Positions 14,602-21,153 of a stretch of DNA of 21,153 bases are shown here, piece after piece. Below the pieces are notes generated by a model, which made no database searches, was not told the origin of the DNA, and saw nothing but the letters and a program-made list of their open reading frames with translations. Both the position numbers and the translations under genes were made by a program. This stretch comes from DATHTK01 sp035463295 (GTDB lineage Bacteria; Actinomycetota; Rubrobacteria; Rubrobacterales; Rubrobacteraceae), in NCBI GenBank assembly GCA_035463295.1, contig DATHTK010000072.1, positions 1-21,153 of the forward strand, read 5' to 3'. How positions within the stretch are numbered: position 1 is the first letter of the stretch; each line of letters starts with the position of its first letter.

Positions 14602-15722
14602 AGGGCATACCGTATCGCAGCTTCGATCTGCGCGAAACGCACCTCCCAGGAGTTCTCCCGCGCGAGATCTACCCTCGCACGCGCCTTCTGCGGCGTATCG
14701 AGGTACTCGAGGTTTCGCAGGACCTCTACGAACTCCCCTGGTCCCTGCGCGAGGTAGACGTGTTCGGCGAGCTCTCTTATCGCCGGGAGAGGTGTGGCCA
14801 CCACGGGTCTTCCGGTCGCCAGGCACTCGTAGGTCTTGGCCGGGGAGATGCCCTGGGTCAACGGATTGACCCTGTACGGCAGCAGGAACGCATCCACCCC
14901 CGCGAGCGCCGTCGGCAGCGCCTCGTGAGGCACCTCGCCCCGGTAGTCCACGCCGGGCGCGCGGAGAAACCCCCTGCCCACGCGGCCCAGGCCGCCGACG
15001 AGCCGCACCACGAAGCCGGCTCCGGCGATGGCCCGCAACGCGTCGAAATCCGTGCGCTCCTCGCTCAGGTGGCCGAAGAAACAGACGGTCCGTACCGTTC
15101 GGGTAGGACCAGTATCCTGCAACCCCGCGAAGCGTTCGTAGTCAACGGCCGGGCCGCTCAAGAAGGCGTCGGGGCGTACCGGACGCACCCTCTCCAGCAG
15201 ACGCGTCGAGGTGCAGGAGACGAGGTCGGCCCGGAGGAGGAGCTCGCGTTCGGTGGCAGCAATATCCTTCGGCGCGCCCGGAAAGTGAGCGTAATCGTCG
15301 GAGCAGTCGTAGAGGACGAGGCGGGGGCGGAGATTTGAGATCAGATCCAGCGTCGTCCGGGTCGGCGGGTAGGCGACGACGATGGGCTCCGGGCCGGAGA
15401 TCTTCTGCAGATCCCGGACCACCCGCGGCATGAAAAAGGCGCGGTTGAGCCGCCGGAACGCCCCGCCGGTCGGCGGGGCCGCGAGCGGCGCGTAGACCGT
15501 GAGGCCCTTTTCCCTGTTGTTCTGTCCGCTCCGGGCATGTCGGAGCCGGGAGACGATCCGGCGCAGGGTGGCCGCGCTCGGGCGGGGGTTTGCGAGGCCG
15601 GTCGTCTCGACGAAGACCGTCGGGTAGCCGGCGCGGGCGAAGCGGCTAGCGAGGATCTGGTGCCGTTGCCAGAGGAAATCCCACCGGATGCCCGAGAGGA
15701 TCGCCACCGGCGGCCTGTCCAC
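14598..15722 (-). CDS. Glycosyltransferase family 4, TuaH-like
   Basis: The 374-residue protein has a GT-B layout. The N-terminal half includes GIRWDFLWQRHQILASRFA (11-29) and LVLYDCSDDYAHFPG (135-149), which are characteristic of TuaH-type enzymes of Bacillus teichuronic acid synthesis and related capsule transferases. The C-terminal donor domain has CFFGHLSEERTDFD (214-227), VDAFLLPYRVNPLTQGISPAKTYECLATGRPVVAT (276-310) with the conserved Pro-x-K-x-x-E region, where E299 fits the catalytic glutamate of the family. It lacks signal and membrane segments and probably sits at the inner membrane face. Donor and acceptor sugars are unknown. The GTG at 15722 lies nine bases after the sulfotransferase stop, and its own stop overlaps the WecG-family start, so the order of translation is tightly linked. 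Confidence 0.9.
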   Translation of the reverse strand: MDRPPVAILSGIRWDFLWQRHQILASRFARAGYPTVFVETTGLANPRPSAATLRRIVSRLRHARSGQNNREKGLTVYAPLAAPPTGGAFRRLNRAFFMPRVVRDLQKISGPEPIVVAYPPTRTTLDLISNLRPRLVLYDCSDDYAHFPGAPKDIAATERELLLRADLVSCTSTRLLERVRPVRPDAFLSGPAVDYERFAGLQDTGPTRTVRTVCFFGHLSEERTDFDALRAIAGAGFVVRLVGGLGRVGRGFLRAPGVDYRGEVPHEALPTALAGVDAFLLPYRVNPLTQGISPAKTYECLATGRPVVATPLPAIRELAEHVYLAQGPGEFVEVLRNLEYLDTPQKARARVDLARENSWEVRFAQIEAAIRYAL

Positions 15723-15731
15723 CGGCGCGCC

Positions 15732-16685
15732 CTACGCCCGCTCTTCGCGCATAAGGGCGACGGCCCCGGAGGGGTCGGGCATCGCATCATCCCCGTAGAC
15801 GCGGTCGAGACCGAAGAGGCCCAGTATCTCGACGGCCCTCCGGAGCCGGACCTCGGTCAGCGAGCGGCGCCAGGCGTCCAGCGGGCGCACCCCGGAGGCG
15901 GCGTCTCTGCGAGCCAGGGGCGAGGGGCGCGCGAGAGCGCGGCGAGCGTGCTCGTCGGTCTCATGGCCGAGAAAAGCGAAGAGGCGGCCCGTCTCCGCTT
16001 CCGGGTCGGCGACGAAGTGCTCGTAGAAGGCAAGGTGTATCTCCCCGGGCGCGAGCTGCATAAGGGGGACGTAGTTGTCTATGCACCACAGAAAGAGGTG
16101 GCGTTCGAATGCGTCGCGGGCACCCCTGATCTCGATCTCCATCGGGCGGAGGAAATCCTCCAGAAGCTCCGCCTGGGAGAGGGTCTCGGAGAGGTTGTCC
16201 TTCCAGCGCAGGGCGAGCCGGGAGGCGACGACGGCCAGGGGATGGCGGAGGAGAAGGATGATCGGCATGCCGGGAAAGTTGGCGCGCATCCAGCCCAGGA
16301 GCAGGTTCGCCCTTATGTCCTTGATCAGGCGCCGCCTCGCGAGAAATGCTCGGTGAAACCGGTCCGTCCAGGGGCTCCTGAGGCCGCCTGTGAGCACTTC
16401 ACGCGCTGGCGCGAGGTACTCCTCGCGCCGGTCAGCGGGCCTGAGATACTGCTTGCTCGTGAAGTTCGCGAAGGCACCGACTTCGGCCGGACAGAAGGGC
16501 TCGAAGATAAACCGGTAGTCGCCCCCGTAGTTGATTACGTCCGAGATCCACGTCGTCCCGCTGCGCCCGCTCCCGGCGAGAAAGACCGCGTCGCGGTGAT
16601 CCCTCCTCCCCAGGTCTACGTGCAGCCCGGCGAGCAGGCGGTCGAGACGTCCCCCGCGAACCGTTACCCGCGAGTCTGGCGCCAC
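15732..16685 (-). CDS. Second sulfotransferase of the polysaccharide locus
   Basis: Counted from GTG at 16685 the protein is 317 residues. The 5'-phosphosulfate-binding loop is LAGSGRSGTTWISD (36-49), the 3'-phosphate-binding segment is ILLLRHPLAVVASRL (143-157) with R147 and S155, and YEHFVADPEAE at 221-231 matches the usual YEDL/F region. It has no signal peptide and would use cytosolic PAPS. It shares little sequence with the other sulfotransferase beyond these motifs, and its acceptor-side region (50-140) differs, so the two probably modify different positions or sugars. The start is uncertain: the frame stays open upstream, but GTG 16685 is the only good candidate before the P-loop and overlaps the end of the Wzy-like gene by 22 bases. 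No strong Shine-Dalgarno sequence is visible, pointing to coupled translation. Confidence 0.88.
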   Translation of the reverse strand: MAPDSRVTVRGGRLDRLLAGLHVDLGRRDHRDAVFLAGSGRSGTTWISDVINYGGDYRFIFEPFCPAEVGAFANFTSKQYLRPADRREEYLAPAREVLTGGLRSPWTDRFHRAFLARRRLIKDIRANLLLGWMRANFPGMPIILLLRHPLAVVASRLALRWKDNLSETLSQAELLEDFLRPMEIEIRGARDAFERHLFLWCIDNYVPLMQLAPGEIHLAFYEHFVADPEAETGRLFAFLGHETDEHARRALARPSPLARRDAASGVRPLDAWRRSLTEVRLRRAVEILGLFGLDRVYGDDAMPDPSGAVALMREERA

Positions 16686-18340
16686 CGGTGAGCGATGTTT
16701 TCTCGTAAGTTCCCCTGTGTGGGGTGCGAGGCTTGTTGGGGTCCGGAGACGCCCCAGTCTTCCCTGGAGGCGAACTTCACGGCTATCGCCGCCAGGATAA
16801 AGAAGAATATCGTGACGGCTGGGATGTACCAGTGCCATTCTATAACGGAGGAGACGATGTAGATCACGAGCGCCGACGTGAGGCCCGCCAGCAGGAGGCG
16901 GCGTACTCCGTGCGGCCCGGAGCGCAGCGCGGAACGCGCCAGGTAACCCACGAGCACTCCCACGAACCCGGCGAGCGCCAGAAATGCGAAGAGTCCCGTC
17001 TCGGTACCCTGCTCCAGGTAGAGGTTGTGGATCTGCTTGACGCCCTGCTCCCCGGACCGGCCCTCGAGCCAGGTATAGCGGAAGGTCCCCGCACCGGTGC
17101 CGGTCAGGGGGCGCTCCTTCCACGCCTCCCAGCCCACCCGCCAGTACTCCGCTCTGTAGCCCACGCTGAGCGATGCCAGCCTCTGGCCGACGTTCTCGGT
17201 CTGGTCCGGGTTGCTCACGAGCCGCTCGTAGGTCTGTCCGATCCCGCCGTACTGCTTCACGACCACGAATGCGCCCGCACCGGCCACCAGCACCGCCCCG
17301 GCCAGGACGAGCGCCCCGAGCGCCCGGCGTCCGTCCGGCATCAGCTCGTAGCGACTCATCAGCAGGAAGTAGCCGACCTGCAGCGCGAAAGCCACAGCGA
17401 GAGCCACGATCAAATCGGTCCCGAAAGCCACTCCGTCGGCGATCTTCTGCCGGTTGCTGGCGTCGGCCCTCATGAGCCCCTCGAGCCCCTGCATCTGCCA
17501 GAGAAGCCAGGCTCCGGGAACGGCGACGAGGAACAAATTGGCCAGCGTCTGCAGGCGGTTGTGCGTCAGGACGAAAAAGGAGATCAACCCGATCCCGAGC
17601 GCCCCGATGCCCCCGCGGGAGACCGTGAGGTAGAGGACGACCAGGAAGCCGAACACGAGGGCGGCGTAGAGCCCACGGAGGAGGGCGTGTCGCATCATGC
17701 TCATCCGGGTGAGCGCCAGCACGACCCCCATGCCGAGGATCACGGACAGGGAGTTGGCGTATCCCAAGGTCGAGTCCACCCTCACCCCGTCGATGGAGTT
17801 GACGGGATACTCTATTGGGCTGATCTTCTGCAGAAGCCCGTACCCAGCGACGGCGCTGACGATCAGTATAGCGATGTCCACGAGCGGCCCGACCTGCCTT
17901 CCCGAGGTGAGCGCGGCGAGGGCCAGCACGAACACCCCGACGTACATCGAGGAACGCAGCACCTCTTTTACGGTCTCCGTCTCGCTTATGGTCCAGACCA
18001 TCGAGAGGCCCTTCACCGCGGCCAGCGCCGCGAGGAGAGCGACGAGGATCCAGCCGACCCTGGGCACGTCCCGGTAGAACCCGCGCGCGAAGAGCGTCAC
18101 GGCCAGCATGCCGAGTATGCCCACGGCGACCGGGAGCCAGGGCTCTTCCTCGGCGGCGCCGTAAAACCCCCCCCTGAACATCCCGTAGGCGGTGACGGAC
18201 ATGAGCCCCAGGAGCACCACGGCCTTGAATACGGCGAGCAGCCGGCCCGGTCGAGGCCCCTTGACGCCGTTCTCTCCGCCGGGCCTCCCGGCGACCGCCG
18301 GGCGCCCCTCTCCCTGGCCGGGCCGTTCGACCTCCTTCAA
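16664..18340 (-). CDS. O-antigen ligase/Wzy-type polymerase family membrane protein
   Basis: The 558-residue polytopic protein has about twelve membrane segments, after a polar tail of about 33 residues, and a large extracytoplasmic loop around residues 365-440. That loop holds the Wzy_C-type signature: SVGYRAEYWRVGWEAW (392-407), PLTGTGAGTFRYTW (411-424) and IHNLYLEQGTETG (437-449) with H438, and an SRGG element at 241-244. The family either polymerises exported repeat units or ligates polymer to an acceptor. As it is the only such protein in a locus with a flippase and a Wzz, a polymerase role is the simpler reading. The TTG start at 18340 is preceded by GGGGTG. It lies 31 bases after the CapB-like gene and overlaps the next sulfotransferase gene. 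Confidence 0.9.
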   Translation of the reverse strand: MKEVERPGQGEGRPAVAGRPGGENGVKGPRPGRLLAVFKAVVLLGLMSVTAYGMFRGGFYGAAEEEPWLPVAVGILGMLAVTLFARGFYRDVPRVGWILVALLAALAAVKGLSMVWTISETETVKEVLRSSMYVGVFVLALAALTSGRQVGPLVDIAILIVSAVAGYGLLQKISPIEYPVNSIDGVRVDSTLGYANSLSVILGMGVVLALTRMSMMRHALLRGLYAALVFGFLVVLYLTVSRGGIGALGIGLISFFVLTHNRLQTLANLFLVAVPGAWLLWQMQGLEGLMRADASNRQKIADGVAFGTDLIVALAVAFALQVGYFLLMSRYELMPDGRRALGALVLAGAVLVAGAGAFVVVKQYGGIGQTYERLVSNPDQTENVGQRLASLSVGYRAEYWRVGWEAWKERPLTGTGAGTFRYTWLEGRSGEQGVKQIHNLYLEQGTETGLFAFLALAGFVGVLVGYLARSALRSGPHGVRRLLLAGLTSALVIYIVSSVIEWHWYIPAVTIFFFILAAIAVKFASREDWGVSGPQQASHPTQGNLRENIAHRWRQTRG

Positions 18341-18371
18341 GGCTTCACCCCGCAGTGTGTTCGGTGAGCTC

Positions 18372-18974
18372 TTACCGGCACCCGTTCAACACCACCCCGA
18401 GCAGGTTCACCCCGGCGTCGATCAGGTCGTCGGTGGTCTCGCGAGCTATCCTCTTGGAGGTACGGGAGGCGTGCACGACGAGCAGTATCCCGTCGAAGCC
18501 GCCGGAGAGATTGGGGGAGCGCAATACCCTCCCGGCGACGGGCGCGTCGAGGATTACCACGTCCCGGCTCTCTTCCAGCCCGCGGACCGTCGCGAGGAAG
18601 GCCTCTGTATCGAGCTTTGCGGCGGGGTCTGAGAGGACCGGACCGGTCGGGACGACGAGGAGACCCGGCACGATCTCGTGCCCGTAGTGCTCAAGGGTCT
18701 TGTCCCCCACCAGCCCGCTGGTGAGACCGACGAAGTTGGGTTCGCCGAGCATCCGGTGCACCTGCGGGCTATCGAGGTTGCAGTCGACGACCGCGGCCCG
18801 GTAGCCCATGCCGGCCAGAGCCGCGCCCAGACCGAGGCACACGCTCGTGCACCCGGCTCCCGGCTCGGGGTTGGTTACCACTATGCTCCTGACGTTCCCC
18901 ACCGAGAGGAGGTTAGACGCCAGGTCCTCATAGTGTCCTCTCATGGGCGATCCGGGGTCGAGCAGCAGATCCAC
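18372..18974 (-). CDS. CpsD/CapB-like BY-kinase family ATPase lacking the Walker A lysine
   Basis: The 200-residue protein matches the cytosolic bacterial tyrosine kinase domain (MinD/ParA-like fold) that pairs with a Wzz-type membrane activator. The N-terminal GHYEDLASNLLS resembles the EAYRxLRTN motif. Walker A should read PGxGKST, but here is PGAGCTS with C42 in place of the ATP-binding lysine. Walker A' is VVDCNLDSP (D64) and Walker B is VVILDAPV (D143). The C-terminus ends LLGVVLNGCR with no tyrosine cluster, the usual autophosphorylation target. It is therefore probably a non-catalytic scaffold or an atypical nucleotide binder controlling chain length. The start is unclear: GTG 18974 has little ribosome binding signal, whereas a CTG at 19004 has AAGGAGG six bases upstream and would add ten plausible residues. 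Confidence 0.85.
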   Translation of the reverse strand: MDLLLDPGSPMRGHYEDLASNLLSVGNVRSIVVTNPEPGAGCTSVCLGLGAALAGMGYRAAVVDCNLDSPQVHRMLGEPNFVGLTSGLVGDKTLEHYGHEIVPGLLVVPTGPVLSDPAAKLDTEAFLATVRGLEESRDVVILDAPVAGRVLRSPNLSGGFDGILLVVHASRTSKRIARETTDDLIDAGVNLLGVVLNGCR

Positions 18975-19005
18975 GCCCGCCTGCCTCGCCGTCTCCAGGT
19001 TCAGC

Positions 19006-19737
19006 TCAAGCCTCCTTCCCGTCGGAGGAGTAATCCGGTATGACCCCCAGCACCGGCGCCCGCAGCGTCAGCTCCACGTCGCGGACGTCGCGCCAGCCGC
19101 GGGCCCGGCCTTCGAGCAGCAGCGCCGCGGCACCGCCGATCAGCACTCCCGCCCCGGCGGCCAGAACGGCGTAGAGCAGCGGCCGGGGGTTAGACCTCTC
19201 GGGTGGTGTGGCCCTCTGTACCATACTGGCCTCTGCAGCGAGGGACCCGCCCGCGATCCGCTCGTCGTTGAGCTGCTCGACCCTCTCGACGAAGTGCTCG
19301 GCGTAGGCGTTCGCCGCGCGGGCCGCCACTCCGGGCTCGGAGCCCGAGAATCGCACCCTCAACCCGGCTTCGTCACCTGCCACGTAGGGCTCGGGGTCGA
19401 GCCGCTCTGTGAAATCCGCCGCTCCGGTCTCCCACCCCGCCCGGCGCATCACCTCGCGGTTGAAGTCCGCATCCGTCGCCACGACGCCCCGGACCTGCTC
19501 GAGAAATGCGGTCTTCTCTTCGTCGCTCTCGAGGGATTGCTGGGGCCTCACATTCACGATCGCCTCGGCAGTATAGACCGGCTCGCGCATGAATCCGAAT
19601 GCGACGGCGGCGAGCACCAGTAGCGCCACGGCCCCGACGATCAGCGGTCGCCGCTCCCACAACACGTAGAGGACCTCGGAGAGCGAAGGATCGTTCCGGT
19701 CCTCGCTCCGCCAGCTGCGGCGGTTAATAGATCTCAC
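19006..19737 (-). CDS. Wzz/YveK-type polysaccharide co-polymerase (chain-length regulator)
   Basis: The 243-residue protein has the two-span layout of polysaccharide co-polymerases: an N-terminal LSEVLYVLWERRPLIVG leading to membrane segment 31-49, an extracytoplasmic region of about 135 residues with VYTAEAIVNVRPQQ after the first span, a Pro-rich ATPPERSNPRPLLYA motif, and the second span near 187-208. The cytosolic tail of 35 residues ends with APVLGVIP, the element that joins Wzz to the kinase in fused proteins; here the kinase-like domain is a separate protein encoded directly downstream, the arrangement typical of Gram-positive bacteria. It would set polymer length and recruit the CapB-like ATPase. 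The GTG start at 19737 overlaps the TPR gene by 14 bases. Confidence 0.92.
   Translation of the reverse strand: MRSINRRSWRSEDRNDPSLSEVLYVLWERRPLIVGAVALLVLAAVAFGFMREPVYTAEAIVNVRPQQSLESDEEKTAFLEQVRGVVATDADFNREVMRRAGWETGAADFTERLDPEPYVAGDEAGLRVRFSGSEPGVAARAANAYAEHFVERVEQLNDERIAGGSLAAEASMVQRATPPERSNPRPLLYAVLAAGAGVLIGGAAALLLEGRARGWRDVRDVELTLRAPVLGVIPDYSSDGKEA
19011..19017 (-). promoter_or_regulatory. Ribosome binding site inside the wzz-like 3' end
   Basis: The minus strand reads AAGGAGG from 19017 to 19011, a full consensus Shine-Dalgarno sequence overlapping the last codons of the Wzz-like gene. The nearest in-frame initiation codon for the CapB-like protein at proper spacing is CTG at 19004; the GTG at 18974 is 36 bases away. 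Confidence 0.55.
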
Positions 19738-20533
19738 TGTTCACCACCGTCTCTCGATACGTCTCGGGGTCGGAGTCCAGCAGCTGGAGAAGCGCCGGCG
19801 CCTGCGCGGAGGAACTCTGCGCGATCACCTCGCGCGCCTCGTCGTAGCGGCCCATGACCACCAGCGCGTCGGCGATAGCGAGGTTCATCGAGACGATGGC
19901 CTGTTGCTGCTGCTCCTTCAGCGGTCCCTCCAACTCGTCGAGAGCCCCCTCCGCCCGGCGCTCGGCGCGCCTGAGGGCCCGCAACCCCTCCCCGGGCTCG
20001 CCGGTCCGCACGTAGATCCTGCCCAGATCGTAGAGGCCCTGAGCGGAGATCTCTCCGCGTTCGGCTAGCTTCTCGTACTCGGCCTTGGCCGCCTCGAGAT
20101 CCCCCTTCCTCACAAGTGCCTGCGCCAGTGAGGCCCTGGCTATGGAAGACCGGGGGTTGAGCCTGAGGACTTCCCGATAACTCTCCACCGCGCCGTCGAG
20201 GTCGTCGAGCTGCGTCAACTGCAGGTTGGCCAGCATGAGATGGGGCATGTAGTTGTTCGGGTCTCGCCGGATGGCCTCCCTCAAGGCCTCGGCAGCGGCC
20301 ACGTACTGCCGCTGCTGCTGCAAGAGGAAAGAGCGCGCCTCGAGCGCGTCAGTGTCGAAGGGATCGAGACGAACCGCCGTCCGCGATGCCTCCATCGCGC
20401 TCTGCGGGTCCCCCGCTGCTGCCAGCCGCCGCTGCTCGGCGACGTAGTAGTCGGAGAGGTAGAGCGCCCCGGCCATAAAGGCGAGAGCCCCCACCAAGAA
20501 AGCTACGGAGATCCTGAAGACGATGCCGCTCAA
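19724..20533 (-). CDS. Membrane-anchored TPR protein, first gene of the locus
   Basis: The 269-residue protein has one N-terminal hydrophobic segment (residues 7-26) that probably stays as an anchor, followed by helical repeats. Tetratricopeptide units are recognisable around 37-58, 60-92 (ALEARSFLLQQQRQYVAAAEALREAIRRDPNN), 96-128 (ANLQLTQLDDLDGAVESYREVLRLNPRS), 130-160 and 164-196, with the usual small residues and the terminal DP/NP. TPR proteins serve as assembly scaffolds; here a role in organising the Wzz/Wzy machinery is likely, but inferred only from its place as first gene and from the 14-base overlap with the Wzz-like gene. The TTG start at 20533 has GGTGAG about six bases upstream. 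The gene is preceded by two hairpins that isolate it from the LPXTG protein gene, so a promoter should lie in about 20540-20597, though only weak hexamers are visible. Confidence 0.87.
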   Translation of the reverse strand: MSGIVFRISVAFLVGALAFMAGALYLSDYYVAEQRRLAAAGDPQSAMEASRTAVRLDPFDTDALEARSFLLQQQRQYVAAAEALREAIRRDPNNYMPHLMLANLQLTQLDDLDGAVESYREVLRLNPRSSIARASLAQALVRKGDLEAAKAEYEKLAERGEISAQGLYDLGRIYVRTGEPGEGLRALRRAERRAEGALDELEGPLKEQQQQAIVSMNLAIADALVVMGRYDEAREVIAQSSSAQAPALLQLLDSDPETYRETVVNSEIY

Positions 20534-20597
20534 GTACTACTCACCGCGCAAGAGGATATCCATATCACCCCGGGAATACAAGAATGCGCACACGAAA

Positions 20598-20625
20598 GAG
20601 GCGGACCCCCGAAGGGACCCGCCTC
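20598..20625 (-). terminator. UUCG-tetraloop terminator of the LPXTG gene
   Basis: Read on the minus strand, GAGGCGGGTCCC (20625 to 20614) and GGGGTCCGCCTC (20609 to 20598) form a 12-base-pair stem with two adjacent G-U wobbles, closed by a C(UUCG)G loop and followed by TTT. On the plus strand those two wobbles become A-C mismatches, so the structure is built for minus-strand transcripts. Confidence 0.75.
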
Positions 20626-20631
20626 CTTTGT

Positions 20632-20652
20632 GAGCGCCTGGACTAGGCGCTC
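20632..20652. terminator. Second tandem hairpin after the LPXTG gene
   Basis: GAGCGCCT at 20632-20639 pairs with AGGCGCTC at 20645-20652 around a five-base loop GGACT. It lies between the LPXTG stop codon and the UUCG hairpin and may add to termination or protect the mRNA 3' end. Confidence 0.5.
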
Positions 20653-20669
20653 GTCCGGTTAGCTAGTGC

Positions 20670-21152
20670 TTAGCGAACGATCCTGCGGGCCAGAAGACCA
20701 CCGGCCACGAGCAGGGCGCCAGCACCGAGCGCGAGCAGCGAAGCGCCACCCGTCTCGGGAAGCGCGCCACCAGCGGCGGCAGCGGACCCACCAGCGGCAG
20801 CGCCACCAGCGGCGGCGCCACCAGCGGCAGCGGTCCCACCAGCGGCGGCGCCACCAGCAGCAGCAGCGGCAGCAGCGGTGCCGTCATCGCCCTCGACGGT
20901 GATGTCCTCACCAGCAGCCACGCCACCGAGGCAGGCGTTGACCTGCTCCTGGGTGATGCCGAGCTCCTGCGCGATAGCAGCGGCGCTACCAAGATCGCCA
21001 GCGGTGGCGTCACCATACTGACCCTGAGCAGCGGCAGCAGCCTGTACCTGCGAACAGTCGACGTACTGGACGTCGACGTCGCCGCCAACGGCCTGGGCGA
21101 ACGCCGGAGCGGCCGCAGCCAGCACCATGGCCAGCATCGCTGCCAGCAACAT
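20670..21152 (-). CDS. LPXTG cell-wall-anchored Ala/Gly-rich protein (start probably beyond the edge)
   Basis: The visible 160 residues begin with a hydrophobic signal core ending APAFA-Q (cleavage after about residue 19), a short domain with two cysteines, C33 and C74, that could form a disulfide, a low-complexity Ala/Gly tail (92-129), then LPETGG at 131-136, a membrane segment (137-154) and a basic end ARRIVR. This is a standard sortase sorting signal, so the mature protein is linked to peptidoglycan. The helical middle has AIAQELGITQEQVNACLGG. The ATG at 21152 is the last possible codon in the window and the signal peptide lacks the usual basic n-region, so the true start likely lies outside. 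It reads toward the polysaccharide locus but is separated from it by terminators. The binding partner or role is unknown; a short surface linker is plausible. Confidence 0.85.
   Translation of the reverse strand: MLLAAMLAMVLAAAAPAFAQAVGGDVDVQYVDCSQVQAAAAAQGQYGDATAGDLGSAAAIAQELGITQEQVNACLGGVAAGEDITVEGDDGTAAAAAAAGGAAAGGTAAAGGAAAGGAAAGGSAAAAGGALPETGGASLLALGAGALLVAGGLLARRIVR
20766..20879 (-). repeat. Low-complexity AAAGG-coding repeat
   Basis: About 114 bases encode runs of Ala broken by Gly-Gly every five residues (residues 92-129 of the LPXTG protein). Codons vary little (gcc, gct, gca, ggt, ggc), giving imperfect 15-base units such as CACCAGCGGCGGCGC on the plus strand. Such repeats can change length by slippage and would vary the spacer between the folded domain and the wall anchor. 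Confidence 0.8.
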
Positions 21153-21153
21153 T

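Noticed and set aside
14602..14826. Upstream extension of the WecG-family gene to 14826
   Set aside because: The added 75 residues are Arg-rich, lie wholly within the GT4 gene, and do not fit the family length; GTG 14601 or ATG 14583 is preferred.
16724..18367. Long plus-strand open frame of 547 codons opposite the Wzy-like gene
   Set aside because: The product is rich in His, Glu and Arg with no recognisable domain. The minus strand encodes a clear polytopic membrane protein, so this is an antisense shadow of high-GC coding DNA.

Overview
The window is about 21 kb of GC-rich DNA with strong G/C bias at third codon positions, frequent GTG and TTG starts and dense gene packing. This suggests a high-GC Gram-positive bacterium. 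My best guess is a deep-branching actinobacterium of the Rubrobacter type, because of gene style and an LPXTG-type surface protein together with a Wzx/Wzy-type polysaccharide locus. That placement is inference; there is no rRNA in the window to prove it.

Positions 1-4400 hold housekeeping and flanking genes: a membrane protein cut by the left edge, a Nudix hydrolase, endonuclease III (nth), glucose-6-phosphate isomerase (pgi, plus strand), and a class I SAM-dependent methyltransferase convergent with pgi. A small ORF with its own ribosome binding site precedes the methyltransferase. At about 4355-4383 two divergent promoters appear to share -10 bases. The plus-strand one drives a two-gene unit (4396-5651): a protein resembling the ATC-hydrolase family and a cytosolic sulfite-oxidase-like molybdopterin enzyme. 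This unit ends at a strong hairpin between convergent genes.

Positions 5686-20533 form a large minus-strand surface-polysaccharide locus. In transcription order it encodes a membrane-anchored TPR protein, a Wzz-type chain-length regulator, a CpsD/CapB-like ATPase whose Walker A lysine is replaced by cysteine, an O-antigen ligase/Wzy-type polymerase, a sulfotransferase, a TuaH-like family 4 glycosyltransferase, a WecG/TagA/CpsF glycosyltransferase, an exported M23-like peptidase, and a WbaP-type priming sugar-phosphate transferase. After a gene-poor 503-base interval with coding remnants and a strong hairpin come a Tat-exported sulfatase-superfamily protein with Thr at the formylglycine position, a six-span membrane protein, a Wzx flippase and a second sulfotransferase. 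Together these describe a Wzx/Wzy-dependent pathway: WbaP loads the first sugar on undecaprenyl phosphate, WecG and the GT4 enzyme extend it, the flippase exports it, and the Wzy-like protein polymerises it under Wzz/kinase control. Two sulfotransferases suggest that the product is sulfated.

Positions 20598-21153 hold, upstream of the locus, an Ala/Gly-rich LPXTG cell-wall protein reading toward it. It is separated from the locus by two tandem hairpins, one with a UUCG tetraloop when transcribed from the minus strand. I saw no tRNA, rRNA, CRISPR array or insertion sequence.
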